DNA of 64,000 nt. Origin: MED-G105 sp039819085 (GTDB lineage Bacteria; Pseudomonadota; Alphaproteobacteria; Caulobacterales; Parvularculaceae). The stretch is taken from contig JBCBSQ010000007.1 in assembly GCA_039819085.1 (NCBI GenBank), forward strand, positions 62,001 through 126,000, written 5' to 3'. The notes beneath the pieces are model-generated. The model was not told where the DNA came from, did not search any database, and was given only the letters and a program-made list of their open reading frames with translations. The position numbers were made by a program, and so were the translations under genes. Within the stretch, counting starts at the first letter, position 1, and every line of letters starts with the position of its first letter. Below are positions 1 to 8,467 of the stretch, in pieces.

Positions 1-1
1 C

Positions 2-148
2 CCGGCGAAGAAGATCGCAGAGCGGGATAACTCGGGCCGCAACCTTCTGAACGCAAAAGCCTATGAACTCATTGCGCGGAACTACGCGGCGGGTGTTGAG
101 CGGCTGTCAGATGAGCAGATCGCGGCGCTTCTATCGGAAGCCACCTGA
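2..148 (+). CDS. C-terminal 48 codons of an unidentified protein
   Basis: An open frame runs from the left edge to a TGA at 146-148 and encodes 48 residues ending in ALLSEAT. The piece is helical and mixed-charge, with NLLNAKAYELIARNYAAG near its middle. Its start lies outside the window, so I cannot name a family. The frame stays open to the edge, and the next gene has its own ribosome binding site more than 100 bases downstream. This could be the tail of any alpha-helical cytoplasmic protein. Confidence 0.5.
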   Translation, partial: PAKKIAERDNSGRNLLNAKAYELIARNYAAGVERLSDEQIAALLSEAT

Positions 149-264
149 GCCTCGAGCAAAGCCCATTGCGATGCGGGTGGCGGTCAGGTTTGCTTAGGCT
201 AAGGGCGCAGTTATTCGCTGCGGCAATTTTCTTGGCTGCGACAGTGTCGAGGAAGGAGGCGCGT

Positions 265-1080
265 TTGTCCGAGACGTCGGAACCTGAGGCTTTTGGCGAG
301 TTCATCAGCGTCACGCGGCGCGGGCGGGTCGTGGAAGTTCGGTTCGATCGAGGCGACGGTCTGAACGCGTTGTCGCTGGCGGCGATGAGCGAGTTAAAGG
401 GCGTCGCGCATCAGCTTGCGGACGATGTGGAAAGCTCCGTCATCATCCTAACGGGCGCGCGGGCGTTTTCCGCCGGCGCCGACCTGAAGGACCCGGCCCT
501 CATTCAACAGGCGTCAAAGACGCTGTTGGAGCAGCGCGCCGCGGTCCGGCTCGGTCCCGACATGTGCCAAGCGTGGGCTGACCTCGAGCAGGTGACGATC
601 GCGGCCGTCGAGGGGCACTGCATTGGCGGCGGATTGGCGCTCGCGGTGGCGTGCGATCATCGCGTCGCGGCGGATGGCGCGCAGTTTCGTCTGCCCGAAG
701 TCCCGCTTGGTATGAATATGAGCTGGCGGTCGGTCCCGCGCATCGTCGCGCTCATCGGGCCGTCGAGGGCGAAAGAGCTTATCATCCTTGGACGGAAGTT
801 AGAGGCGCGCGACGCGGAGCAATGGGGATTGTTGGATCGCCTCGTCGGGCGGGGCGGCGCCATGGACGCTGCGCGGGCGCTGGCGGAGGAGTACGCCGCG
901 CTGCCGCCCCTGGCGCTGCGGATGGCGAAGCAGGCGATCAACGCCAGCGCCGAGCCGCTCGGGTACGCAACAAGCTATATGGACCGGGACCAGTTCTTGC
1001 TGACCCGAAAATCATCCGACCAGCATGAGGCGATATCCGCATTTCTGGAAAAACGCGCGCCGACCTATACCGGCGATTGA
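265..1080 (+). CDS. enoyl-CoA hydratase/isomerase (crotonase) family protein
   Basis: A crotonase-fold protein of 271 residues, acting on an acyl-CoA thioester in the cytoplasm. I chose the TTG at 265 because AAGGAGG (253-259) sits just upstream. An earlier ATG at 166 would add 33 residues that match no crotonase N-terminus. Visible motifs are SAGADLKD (about residues 69-76, oxyanion loop), HCIGGGLALA (about 118-127) and LPEVPLG (about 143-149). The first hydratase glutamate, normally in GGGxE, is alanine here, while the second (PEV) is kept. By family knowledge this argues against a classical two-glutamate hydratase and leaves isomerase, hydrolase or another crotonase reaction open. The next gene is convergent, so this gene is probably the last of its operon. 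Substrate is unknown. Confidence 0.85.
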   Translation: MSETSEPEAFGEFISVTRRGRVVEVRFDRGDGLNALSLAAMSELKGVAHQLADDVESSVIILTGARAFSAGADLKDPALIQQASKTLLEQRAAVRLGPDMCQAWADLEQVTIAAVEGHCIGGGLALAVACDHRVAADGAQFRLPEVPLGMNMSWRSVPRIVALIGPSRAKELIILGRKLEARDAEQWGLLDRLVGRGGAMDAARALAEEYAALPPLALRMAKQAINASAEPLGYATSYMDRDQFLLTRKSSDQHEAISAFLEKRAPTYTGD

Positions 1081-1122
1081 TGGATAGGCGCCGCCGGACG
1101 GCGAGCCGGCTTGTCTCGGCGG

Positions 1123-2580
1123 CTACGCTTCGTCTTTTCGTCCGGGCGCGCGCTCAGCGCTTGGGAAGAACAGGTAGGCGAGCATCAGAATGTAGCTCGC
1201 ATAGTCCCACGCGATGGCGAGCGCCCAGATATCCGAAAAAATGTTCGCGTTCTTCAGAACGGCGTCGCGAGGAGAGATGCTCGAGAGCGGTTCGATGGTC
1301 TCTTCCTCATAGACGATACGGGCCGTGCGCGAGAGGTTTTCGTCCGTTTCCGGAATGACCAACGCGTCGGGCGACATGAATTCGGTGAAGATGGCGAGCC
1401 CGCGTGCAGGGGACAGCTCCGCGGCGGACGGCGTCGGCGGCGGCGGTTTGGCGAGTTTCTGGCTGCGCAGGAGCGAGTTGAGCGCCCGTTCGACCTGATC
1501 CGCGTACCCCTCAATGGCGCGCAATTGCGCGCTTGTCGCATTGAACGGCTTCGGATTGGCGCGGTCGAAGGAATCGATCTGCTGCTCCATCAGCCGTTCA
1601 ATCCGCCGGTCGCGCCGCCAGCGGTTCAGGACGGTGATGAAGTCATTGTAATCGCTTTCAATATCCCGCGCCCACAGGTCGTAATTGGCGAACGCGTTAG
1701 AGGCGAGCTTTTCGTTCAGGCGCGCTGCGGTTTGCGTACAGATGGTCGAGGAGTAGGGATCAACGCCCGCCGGATGAGGCGCTTCGATGATGTCGGAGAC
1801 GCTTTGTTCAAGCCCTGCGAGCCATTCGGACACCCCGAGGAAATAGTCGGAGACGGCGCCGCGCCCGACCGTGCCGGTCTGCGCGCCCCGTTCAGCTTCG
1901 TTGCGGGCGACCCGCGCAACGTCCGCCACCGACAGCCGAAGGTCCTGTAGAAAAAGGAAGTCCTTCTGGCGATGGGCTGTGACGCCGGCGCACTCGGCCT
2001 GCAGGCGACGGATCTCATAGGAATATGTGTGGCGGACAGCGTCGACGCCGCCAATTCCGACAACGGTCGTCCAGGTGGAGACGAAGAACAGGATGACGGC
2101 GAAGGCCGGCACGATGATGAAGAGTTTCAGGGCGCGCTCAAGAAAGAAGGCCGCGTCGGCCACAAGACCTTTTTCAATGTTCCGAAACCAGTCGCGGTTG
2201 CGCACGAATTCCGCCCCGCCGACCCAGATGGTCACCGCAAGGGCGAAGACGAAGACGCCAAAGGCCGGCGGCAGAACCGCGTTGCGGAAGAAATCCACTG
2301 TCTCCTGGCTGGTGATGAGGCCAAATCCGATTGCGGAGGAGACCCCGGAGAAGAACGCGCTTGACGTCGCGACGACGACAAAGAGGCGATTGAATAGCGA
2401 TGACCCATCAAGTCTGCGCGACGACATGATGCCATAGACGATGAGGCCCATCAGGAGGACGACGCCTGCCGAGGCGCCGATCAACCCGACTGCGCCGCTC
2501 GTCTCCGCAAGCGTGACGTCGGTCCCGCTGAGGATCGCGTCAGCCTCGCTCGCCAATGCGGTGAATCGCCAACCGCTCAT
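1123..2580 (-). CDS. hypothetical inner-membrane protein with five predicted helices
   Basis: A 485-residue protein I do not recognise. Four hydrophobic segments lie near residues 30-52, 63-90, 103-121 and 151-175, and one more near 450-470. Between the fourth and fifth is a hydrophilic region of roughly 270 residues, helical in character and rich in Arg, Asp and Glu, which I infer to be one large soluble domain. The C-terminus is short and charged. A purine-rich stretch (GGGGGGGAAAG on the minus strand) just upstream supports the start. It converges on the crotonase and is followed upstream on the same strand by trcR, 173 bases away. A sensor, transport accessory or envelope role is possible, but nothing in the sequence decides it. 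Confidence 0.6.
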   Translation of the reverse strand: MSGWRFTALASEADAILSGTDVTLAETSGAVGLIGASAGVVLLMGLIVYGIMSSRRLDGSSLFNRLFVVVATSSAFFSGVSSAIGFGLITSQETVDFFRNAVLPPAFGVFVFALAVTIWVGGAEFVRNRDWFRNIEKGLVADAAFFLERALKLFIIVPAFAVILFFVSTWTTVVGIGGVDAVRHTYSYEIRRLQAECAGVTAHRQKDFLFLQDLRLSVADVARVARNEAERGAQTGTVGRGAVSDYFLGVSEWLAGLEQSVSDIIEAPHPAGVDPYSSTICTQTAARLNEKLASNAFANYDLWARDIESDYNDFITVLNRWRRDRRIERLMEQQIDSFDRANPKPFNATSAQLRAIEGYADQVERALNSLLRSQKLAKPPPPTPSAAELSPARGLAIFTEFMSPDALVIPETDENLSRTARIVYEEETIEPLSSISPRDAVLKNANIFSDIWALAIAWDYASYILMLAYLFFPSAERAPGRKDEA

Positions 2581-2753
2581 CTTTCCCCCCCAAGCCCCAA
2601 AAGCCGACTTGAACCTCAGAGTCTAAGGTTAAGATCGTTCGGTGTCGAGGCGAGGGGCGATCAGGTCGCGGAGCGTTCGCGGACCTCAAGGCGCCGGAGG
2701 CGTCTGCGCAAGGGGAGGGCCGGCGGCGATCCTTTGGCTGGCCTCTGTGTTCG

Positions 2754-3443
2754 CTAGGCGTCGCCGGTCGCGCCGCCGCCAAGATTTGCGAACACCTTGT
2801 CCGCATCGATCTCGCCGTCATCTTCTTCCGCCGGCGCTTCCGGCTCCGGCGTCGGCTCGCTCTGCGCCGCTTCGGCGTCCTTCAGCGTCGGACTTGTATC
2901 CGCCGGCTGCATCTTCGCGGCTTTCGCGGCGGCTTTCTTGACCACCGCGTCAAGCTCCATCTGGGTGCATAAGCCAAGGCCCACCGGATCTTGCGGCGTG
3001 ATGTTCGCGGAGTTCCAGTGGGTGCGGTCGCGTACCGCCTGAATGGTGGATTTCGTTGTTCCGAGCAGCTTCCCGATCTGTCCGTCCGACACTTCGGGAT
3101 GGTTGCGGACGATCCACGCGATGGCGTCGGGGCGGCTCTGGCGTTTTGAAACCGGCGTGTAGCGTGGCGCTTTCTTCGTCTTGGTGGCGACGAGCGTTTT
3201 CGGCCGTGAGAGTTTCATCCGGTAGGTCGGATCGGCCTGCGCCTTGTCGATTTCGTCCCGGGTCAGTTGATGGTTGCTGATCGGATCAATCCCCCGCACG
3301 CCCACATCAACGTCGCCGTCCGCGATGCCCTTCACGCGCAGGGTGTGGAGGCCGCAGAAATCAGCGATCTGGTCAAAGGTCAGCGATGTGTTGTCGATCA
3401 GCCATACGGCGGTCGCGATCGGCATCAGCGGTGCGTCGGCCAT
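2754..3443 (-). CDS. trcR: cell-cycle transcriptional regulator TrcR (DUF1013)
   Basis: A 229-residue cytoplasmic protein matching the alphaproteobacterial DUF1013/TrcR family, known from Caulobacter as a cell-cycle transcriptional regulator. The N-terminal half carries the recognisable stretch MPIATAVWLIDNTSLTFDQI and later GIDPISNHQLTRDEI. A helix-turn-helix-like segment, DGQIGKLLGTTKSTIQAVR, lies near residues 110-128. After about residue 160 come an Ala/Lys-rich linker and an acidic tail (EPTPEPEAPAEEDDGE), typical of a flexible C-terminus. GGGAG on the minus strand lies eight bases before the ATG at 3443. The neighbouring RcdA gene suggests a cell-cycle neighbourhood. The family call is firm; the exact regulon cannot be read here. 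Confidence 0.9.
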   Translation of the reverse strand: MADAPLMPIATAVWLIDNTSLTFDQIADFCGLHTLRVKGIADGDVDVGVRGIDPISNHQLTRDEIDKAQADPTYRMKLSRPKTLVATKTKKAPRYTPVSKRQSRPDAIAWIVRNHPEVSDGQIGKLLGTTKSTIQAVRDRTHWNSANITPQDPVGLGLCTQMELDAVVKKAAAKAAKMQPADTSPTLKDAEAAQSEPTPEPEAPAEEDDGEIDADKVFANLGGGATGDA

Positions 3444-3699
3444 TCATTTTCTCCCAATCTCGAACGCGCAGCTTGCGGCGCGCGCCGAACGCCTGAACCG
3501 CCAGAAGGCGGGACAGCCTCAAAAACCGCGAATCTGGCCGCATCCAACAGGGCCATCGGCCCAGTCGCCTCCTCGTTCTCGTCATGTCAAAAGAGAGAGG
3601 TCAGGGGAACGCGGTCGTTCACATGAGCCGCCTATATAGTGACTCGGCGCTTGATCGCCAAGGCGTTATCGGTGTTGAAGCGGGCCAGTCTTGATCGCT

Positions 3700-4686
3700 C
3701 TACTCGAGCGAGAGGATGAGTTTCCCAACATGGAGCCCCGCTTCCATGCGCCGATGCGCCTCTGACGCCTCGGTCAGCGGAAAGACTGTGTCGACGTCAA
3801 TCGCCATGCCGCCGGCAGCGAACAGGGGCCAGACGCGCTCCTCCAGCGCGCGCGCAATGCGCGCTTTTTCCTCATGACCTCTCGCTTTCATCGTGGAGCC
3901 GGAAAGGCGCAGCCGCTTGCGCATCACGTCCATGATGTTGATCGTCGCCTCCGGACCGCGCAGGAATGCGATCGATACATGGCGGCCGCCATTTTTTAGG
4001 GCGCTGAGGTTCTTCGCGACAAAGTCGCCGCCCGCCATGTCGAGGACGACGTCAGCCCCGCCGAGCGCTGAGACCTTTTCCGGCCAGTCCGGCGCGTCGT
4101 AACGCAAGGCGTGGGATGCGCCGAGCGCGCGGATCGCCTCAAGCTTTTTGTCTGATGACGCCGTCGCGATGACCTCCGCCCCGAGCGCGGCGGCGAGGCG
4201 GATGGCGGTTGCGCCTATCCCGCTTGTGCCGCCATGGACGAGCAGCCGCTCACCGGCCTGTAAATCGCCGTCCTCAAAGACGTTCGCCCAGACAGTGAAA
4301 AGCGTTTCGGGGAGCCCCGCCGCCTCCAGCAGCTTCACGCCTTTCGGGATCGGCAGGCAGGCGCCGGCGTGGGCGACGGCGAACGCCGCGTAACCGCCGC
4401 CCGGCAGGAGCGCGCAGACTTCATCCCCCACGCGCCAACGCGCCACGTCCTCGCCGACCGCTTCGATCGTTCCGGACACTTCCAGCCCTGGAAGGTCGCT
4501 CGCGCCTGGCGGCGGCGGATATAGCCCGAGGCGCTGCAGAACGTCCGGGCGGTTAACGCCGGCGCCGACGACCCGGATCAGCAGCTCGCCGCTCTTCGGC
4601 GACGGCGCAGGCCTTGACGTCTCAAGCAAGACTTCAGGCCCGCCTGGCGTCGTGACCTCAACCGCCCGCATCATCGTCGCCGTCAT
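3700..4686 (-). CDS. NAD(P)H:quinone oxidoreductase-like MDR enzyme
   Basis: A zinc-independent medium-chain dehydrogenase/reductase of 328 residues, of the quinone oxidoreductase / PIG3 type that reduces quinones or enones with NADPH. I take the ATG at 4686, which has GGGAG six bases upstream; a longer reading from 4986 would add 100 residues of non-homologous sequence. The N-terminal GroES-like part shows GAGVNRPDVLQRLGLYPPPP. The Rossmann segment GGTSGIGATAIRLAAALGAE is the nucleotide-binding loop. I see no structural zinc cysteine cluster. It is divergent from rcdA, with 81 bases between the two starts, so the promoters must share that gap. Substrate is unknown. Confidence 0.85.
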   Translation of the reverse strand: MTATMMRAVEVTTPGGPEVLLETSRPAPSPKSGELLIRVVGAGVNRPDVLQRLGLYPPPPGASDLPGLEVSGTIEAVGEDVARWRVGDEVCALLPGGGYAAFAVAHAGACLPIPKGVKLLEAAGLPETLFTVWANVFEDGDLQAGERLLVHGGTSGIGATAIRLAAALGAEVIATASSDKKLEAIRALGASHALRYDAPDWPEKVSALGGADVVLDMAGGDFVAKNLSALKNGGRHVSIAFLRGPEATINIMDVMRKRLRLSGSTMKARGHEEKARIARALEERVWPLFAAGGMAIDVDTVFPLTEASEAHRRMEAGLHVGKLILSLE

Positions 4687-4767
4687 ATTGGCTCCCGCGC
4701 TGAATCCTGTCGCACTATGGCACGAGGGTTGCGAGACGTCTCGGCGACTAATCTGAAAGGCGCTAGC

Positions 4768-5283
4768 ATGATGTCGTCCCAACTTACCGGCCCGCGGGAA
4801 GACCGCGATCTCAAGGTTCTCGCGTTCGCTCGGTCGGAGGTTTTCGCGCGCACGTTCCGCGAGGGAATGGACCTGGTGGAAAGCACGGCGTCCTACCTTG
4901 ATGGGGACGGGCGGGAGGACGCAAAGCTTCTCGGCCGCCAGGCGAGTCTCGCCTATGCGAGCGCCTCCATGCGGATCACGACGCAACTCATGCAGCTAGC
5001 GTCATGGCTTCTGGTGCTGCGCGCTGTCCGGGAAGGCGATATGGAAATCGAAGACGCGCGTGAGGCGAAGTACCGGTTGCCGCCAGTGAAAGCCGCGCTC
5101 GGCGATCTCGATCTGTCGGAAACGCCGGCCCAGCTTCTGTCGCTGAAAGACGAGGCGGAGCGCCTTTACGAGCGCGTGGCGCGCATCGACGACGACCTGT
5201 TTGCGCAGCGACCTTTTGAATCGACATCAAACGACGCGGCGTCGCAATTGCGGTCGCTTCGCGAAGCGTTCGGCGACGCCTGA
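4768..5283 (+). CDS. rcdA: RcdA family protein (DUF1465), adaptor for CtrA degradation
   Basis: A 171-residue helical protein of the DUF1465 family. In Caulobacter RcdA works with CpdR, PopA and ClpXP to deliver CtrA and other substrates for cell-cycle proteolysis. The core contains FARSEVFARTFREGMDLVE, a central segment with ASASMRITTQLMQLASWLL, and the motif EAKYRLPP. The ATG at 4768 has AAAGG eight bases upstream; an earlier in-frame ATG at 4717 would overlap the promoter space shared with the divergent reductase. The opposed rpmE gene ends 68 bases downstream. The family call is confident. Function in this organism is inferred from Caulobacter. Confidence 0.88.
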   Translation: MMSSQLTGPREDRDLKVLAFARSEVFARTFREGMDLVESTASYLDGDGREDAKLLGRQASLAYASASMRITTQLMQLASWLLVLRAVREGDMEIEDAREAKYRLPPVKAALGDLDLSETPAQLLSLKDEAERLYERVARIDDDLFAQRPFESTSNDAASQLRSLREAFGDA

Positions 5284-5351
5284 TGTCTAACGACTGATAT
5301 TGAGGGCGTCCGCTTCAGCCAAAGCAGATGAATTGCGCCCGCGGGCTAGGG

Positions 5352-5576
5352 TTATTTCTTGAGGCCGAACGCGCCGAACTTCTGATTGAATTTCGAGACG
5401 CGTCCGCGATCGAGGGCTTTGGCCGGCCCGCCAGTCCAGGCCGGATGCGTGGACGGGTCGATGTCGAGCGCCAGGGTCGCGCCCGGCTCGCCGTACGTGG
5501 AGCGCATTCTCACCTTCTCGCCGTTCGTCAACACGACGGAGATCTCGTGATACTCCGGATGAATGTCTTTCTTCAT
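5352..5576 (-). CDS. rpmE: 50S ribosomal protein L31
   Basis: A 74-residue ribosomal protein of the large subunit. The N-terminal MKKDIHPEYHEISVVLTNGE is characteristic of L31, and STHPAWTGG with a later FNQKFGAFGLKK is also typical. It has no cysteines, so it is the zinc-free form often seen in alphaproteobacteria. It converges on rcdA and has an upstream spacer of about 400 bases before the next gene. Confidence 0.96.
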   Translation of the reverse strand: MKKDIHPEYHEISVVLTNGEKVRMRSTYGEPGATLALDIDPSTHPAWTGGPAKALDRGRVSKFNQKFGAFGLKK

Positions 5577-5986
5577 CTTCCGTCTCTTCCGTAACCTAAT
5601 CCGCTATCTGACCGTGGCAGGTTGCTGACGCGCCATTCCAAGTTCTGCGGCGGCCCAAGTTCTGCGGCGGCGTCGCCGATCTGCGTTCGACCAGGCGCCG
5701 CGGCCGCTCGACGATGTCCGCGGGCGAGTAAAATCGCAAGACGCGGCGAATACCTGTCAAAGCAGGCGCGCGCAACCGGCCGCCCCAAGTTTTTATAGAC
5801 TTAAGCACGATTGAACACGCTTTCCGGGCAATACGGCGCTGGTTGGCGGTTGCGGCGTTGCAATCCTTTTGCGTACGTTTTGTCATCTGACCCAAAGGCG
5901 AAGGAACGCGGCGCCGAGGGGGTCGCTGGGGGCTTGGACGGGCGGCGGCGATTGGGGCGGCCAAAGCCCAAATGGGGTGGACGTAA
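5577..5986. other. 410-base gene-poor spacer
   Basis: Between divergent rpmE and the paraoxonase-like gene. Long open frames here have no recognisable homology, no good ribosome binding sites and inconsistent codon use. It must contain the rpmE promoter, but I cannot point to a clear -35/-10 pair. The only clear structure is a 17-base tandem duplication at 5638-5671. Confidence 0.5.
5638..5671. repeat. 17-base perfect tandem duplication
   Basis: The unit CCAAGTTCTGCGGCGGC occurs twice head to tail (5638-5654 and 5655-5671) in the spacer upstream of rpmE. It looks like a replication-slippage duplication and is not part of any supported gene. Confidence 0.85.
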
Positions 5987-7036
5987 GTGGTGGTGAAGCT
6001 ATTGACGCTTCTGGCGGCGGCCTTTGCGGCCGTGACTGTCGCGGCGCTGAACGCCCTTAACCAATTCGCTGAGATCGGTCCCGACAAAATGGGCAGATGC
6101 GTGCCGGTGACGGGCATTGTCGGCCCGGAAGACCTGCAGGTTGATCCCATCAAGCGTCGGTTGTTCGTCGCGTCTCTTGATAAGCGGGCCGGCCGCGGGG
6201 CGCGCGGATCGGTACACGTGATCGACATTGACGATCCCTTGGCGTCCGCTGGCTGGCACGACCGGACCGGCGGATTTCCAAAAGAGCTGCAGCCGGTGGG
6301 GCTCCACTACTATGAGGGCGAAGGCGTCAGGCGCTTGTTCGTCGTCAACGACGCCGCCAAGAGCATCGAGGCCTACGACGTCGCGGACGATGGCGAACTC
6401 TCGCATGTGGAGACCTTCAAGGAGCGTCGTCTGACGAGCCCCAATGACGTCGTCGCCGTTGGCGCCCGCGACTTCTACGTGACGAATGACGCGTCGGCGG
6501 GCCGAGCGTCCCTGATTGGACGGTTGCAATTTCTCGGGCGGGCGCCTTCGGGGAGCCTATTGCACTTTAACGGGGTTGCCTGGTCGCTCGTCGACGAAGG
6601 CTTAAGGTTTGCGAATGGCGTCGCGGTCAGTCCGGATGGCCGGTCCTTGGTGGTGGCGGAAAGCGCGGCGATGACGGTTCGCCTTTACGAACGCGACCCT
6701 CAGACAGGCGTTGCGCGCGCGACGGCGGTGGCGGAGCTGCCCGGATCCGGCGACAACCTGAATGTGGCGGCGAACGGCGCGCTCCTCGTGGCGGCGAATC
6801 CAAAGCCGCTCTCGATCGCGCTTCATCGGCGAACCGCCGAGGCGACGTCGCCGTCGATGATCTTGCGATCGACCGACCCCTTTTGGAGCGCCCAGTCGCC
6901 GCCTGACTTCGAGACGGTGTTTCAGTCAGACGGCGAGGTTCTGTCCGCGGCGACGGCGGCGGACTTCCTCGGCGGGTCACTCTTTATTGGAGCGCTTGCG
7001 GACGACCGGTTTCTCATTTGCGCCCCTGCGTCGTAA
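5987..7036 (+). CDS. paraoxonase/arylesterase-like beta-propeller protein (SMP-30/gluconolactonase superfamily)
   Basis: A 349-residue protein with a hydrophobic N-terminus (about residues 3-22) that is either a signal peptide or a membrane anchor. It belongs to the six-bladed propeller enzymes related to serum paraoxonase, calcium-dependent lactonases or arylesterases. The key stretches are VGPEDLQ (about 45-51), LTSPNDVVAVGARDFYVTND near the middle, and FANGVAVSPDGRSLVVAES. They correspond to the family's calcium-ligand loops (the N-D of SPND and the ND of YVTND). Start codons are GTGs in a row at 5987, 5990 and 5993, with no strong ribosome binding site, so the start is approximate. thrC follows after nine bases. 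A periplasmic lactonase or esterase is the best guess. Confidence 0.75.
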   Translation: MVVKLLTLLAAAFAAVTVAALNALNQFAEIGPDKMGRCVPVTGIVGPEDLQVDPIKRRLFVASLDKRAGRGARGSVHVIDIDDPLASAGWHDRTGGFPKELQPVGLHYYEGEGVRRLFVVNDAAKSIEAYDVADDGELSHVETFKERRLTSPNDVVAVGARDFYVTNDASAGRASLIGRLQFLGRAPSGSLLHFNGVAWSLVDEGLRFANGVAVSPDGRSLVVAESAAMTVRLYERDPQTGVARATAVAELPGSGDNLNVAANGALLVAANPKPLSIALHRRTAEATSPSMILRSTDPFWSAQSPPDFETVFQSDGEVLSAATAADFLGGSLFIGALADDRFLICAPAS

Positions 7037-7045
7037 ACCGGAACG

Positions 7046-8467
7046 ATGACTTACATCTCCACGCGCGGCGGGGCCGCGCCGATCGATTTTCGCAAGGCCG
7101 TCACGAGCGGACTGGCGCCGGACGGCGGACTTTATATGCCGAGCGCCTGGCCGCGTTTCGCCCCCGAGGCGATCGCCGCCGCCGCTGATGGGCCGTTCGC
7201 CGCGACGGCGTCGCGGGTGATGAAGGCGTTCGCCGAAACTGGCGGCGGCGGTCCGGACGCGACCCTCATCGAAGAGGCAATGGACGCCGCGTTCGCCTCG
7301 TTTGATCATGATGACGTCGCGCCGCTGCGCGAGCTCTCGCCTGGTCGATACGTACTCGAATTGTTTCATGGGCCGACGCTCGCCTTCAAGGACGTCGCGA
7401 TGCAGGCGCTCGCGCGGCTTTATCCGTGGGCGCTAGAGGGCGGGGAAAGGCGCAAGACGATCCTCGCCGCGACATCCGGCGACACTGGCGGGGCCGCGAT
7501 CGCGGCCTTTGCGGGCGCGCCGGGCGTCGATGTTTTTGTGTTTCACCCGCAGGGTCGGATCTCGGAGGTGCAGCGCCGGATCATGACGACAACCGGCGCG
7601 GACAATGTGCGCAACTTCGCCGTTGAAGGCGATTTTGATGATTGCCAGCGCATCGTGAAAGAGCTGTTCGTCGATCCAGACCTTTCGCGCAGCCGCGATC
7701 TTGGCGGGGTCAACTCGATCAACTGGGTGCGTCTCGCTATTCAGACGACGTACTATTTCGTCGCTGGCGCGCGGCTTGGCGCGCCGGGCGTCGCCGCGTC
7801 GTACGTCGTGCCCACCGGTAACTTCGGCGATGTCTTTGCCGGCTACGCCGCAAAACGGATGGGACTGCCGGTCGCGCGGCTCGGCGTTGCGGTGAACCGC
7901 AACGACATTGTCCACAGGGCGTTGTCGACCGGGGTCTATGAGCCCTCTGAGGTCGCCGCGACGGACGCGCCGTCGATGGATATTCAGGTCGCGTCGAATT
8001 TCGAACGGCTCTTGTTCGAAGCGATGGACCGGGATGCTGACCGCCTCAGCGACCTGATGGCCGGATTTGCGCGTGCGGGCCGCATGGAGATATCCGCCGA
8101 TGCGCTCGCCCGCATCAAGGAGAATTTCGTCTCGGCGCGCGCTGATGATGCGCAGACCGCGGCGATGATCAAGTCGACTTATGACTCTCATGGCTATCTG
8201 ATTGATCCGCATACCGCAATCGGTCTGGTTGCGGCCGAACAACTCGCCGACAGGGGGCTTCTGGTCGAGCCGATTGTGACGCTGTCGACGGCGCATCCGG
8301 CGAAATTTCCTGAGGCCGTGGCGCGCGCGAGCGGCGTGACGCCGTCCCTGCCGCCGCGGTATGCGGATTTATTTGATCGCTCTGAACGATGCGCCGTGCT
8401 GCCAGCGCGCAGCGAAGCCGCCCGCAATGCGATCCTGGCTCAAGGCGAAGCGCATGACGGCGCTTGA
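7046..8467 (+). CDS. thrC: threonine synthase
   Basis: Converts O-phosphohomoserine to threonine, the last step of threonine synthesis, with pyridoxal phosphate. The 473-residue length is typical. The N-terminus with DFRKAVTSGLAPDGGLYMP is diagnostic. LFHGPTLAFKDVAMQ carries the PLP lysine at about residue 115, and ATSGDTGGAAI is the phosphate-binding loop. The gene starts nine bases after the upstream propeller gene and its last 14 bases overlap the following peptidase gene, so these are probably cotranscribed. Confidence 0.96.
   Translation: MTYISTRGGAAPIDFRKAVTSGLAPDGGLYMPSAWPRFAPEAIAAAADGPFAATASRVMKAFAETGGGGPDATLIEEAMDAAFASFDHDDVAPLRELSPGRYVLELFHGPTLAFKDVAMQALARLYPWALEGGERRKTILAATSGDTGGAAIAAFAGAPGVDVFVFHPQGRISEVQRRIMTTTGADNVRNFAVEGDFDDCQRIVKELFVDPDLSRSRDLGGVNSINWVRLAIQTTYYFVAGARLGAPGVAASYVVPTGNFGDVFAGYAAKRMGLPVARLGVAVNRNDIVHRALSTGVYEPSEVAATDAPSMDIQVASNFERLLFEAMDRDADRLSDLMAGFARAGRMEISADALARIKENFVSARADDAQTAAMIKSTYDSHGYLIDPHTAIGLVAAEQLADRGLLVEPIVTLSTAHPAKFPEAVARASGVTPSLPPRYADLFDRSERCAVLPARSEAARNAILAQGEAHDGA

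Noticed and set aside
5596..6228. Minus-strand open frame of 210 codons upstream of rpmE
   Set aside because: Low-complexity Arg/Ala/Ser composition, no ribosome binding site and overlap with the start of the propeller gene.
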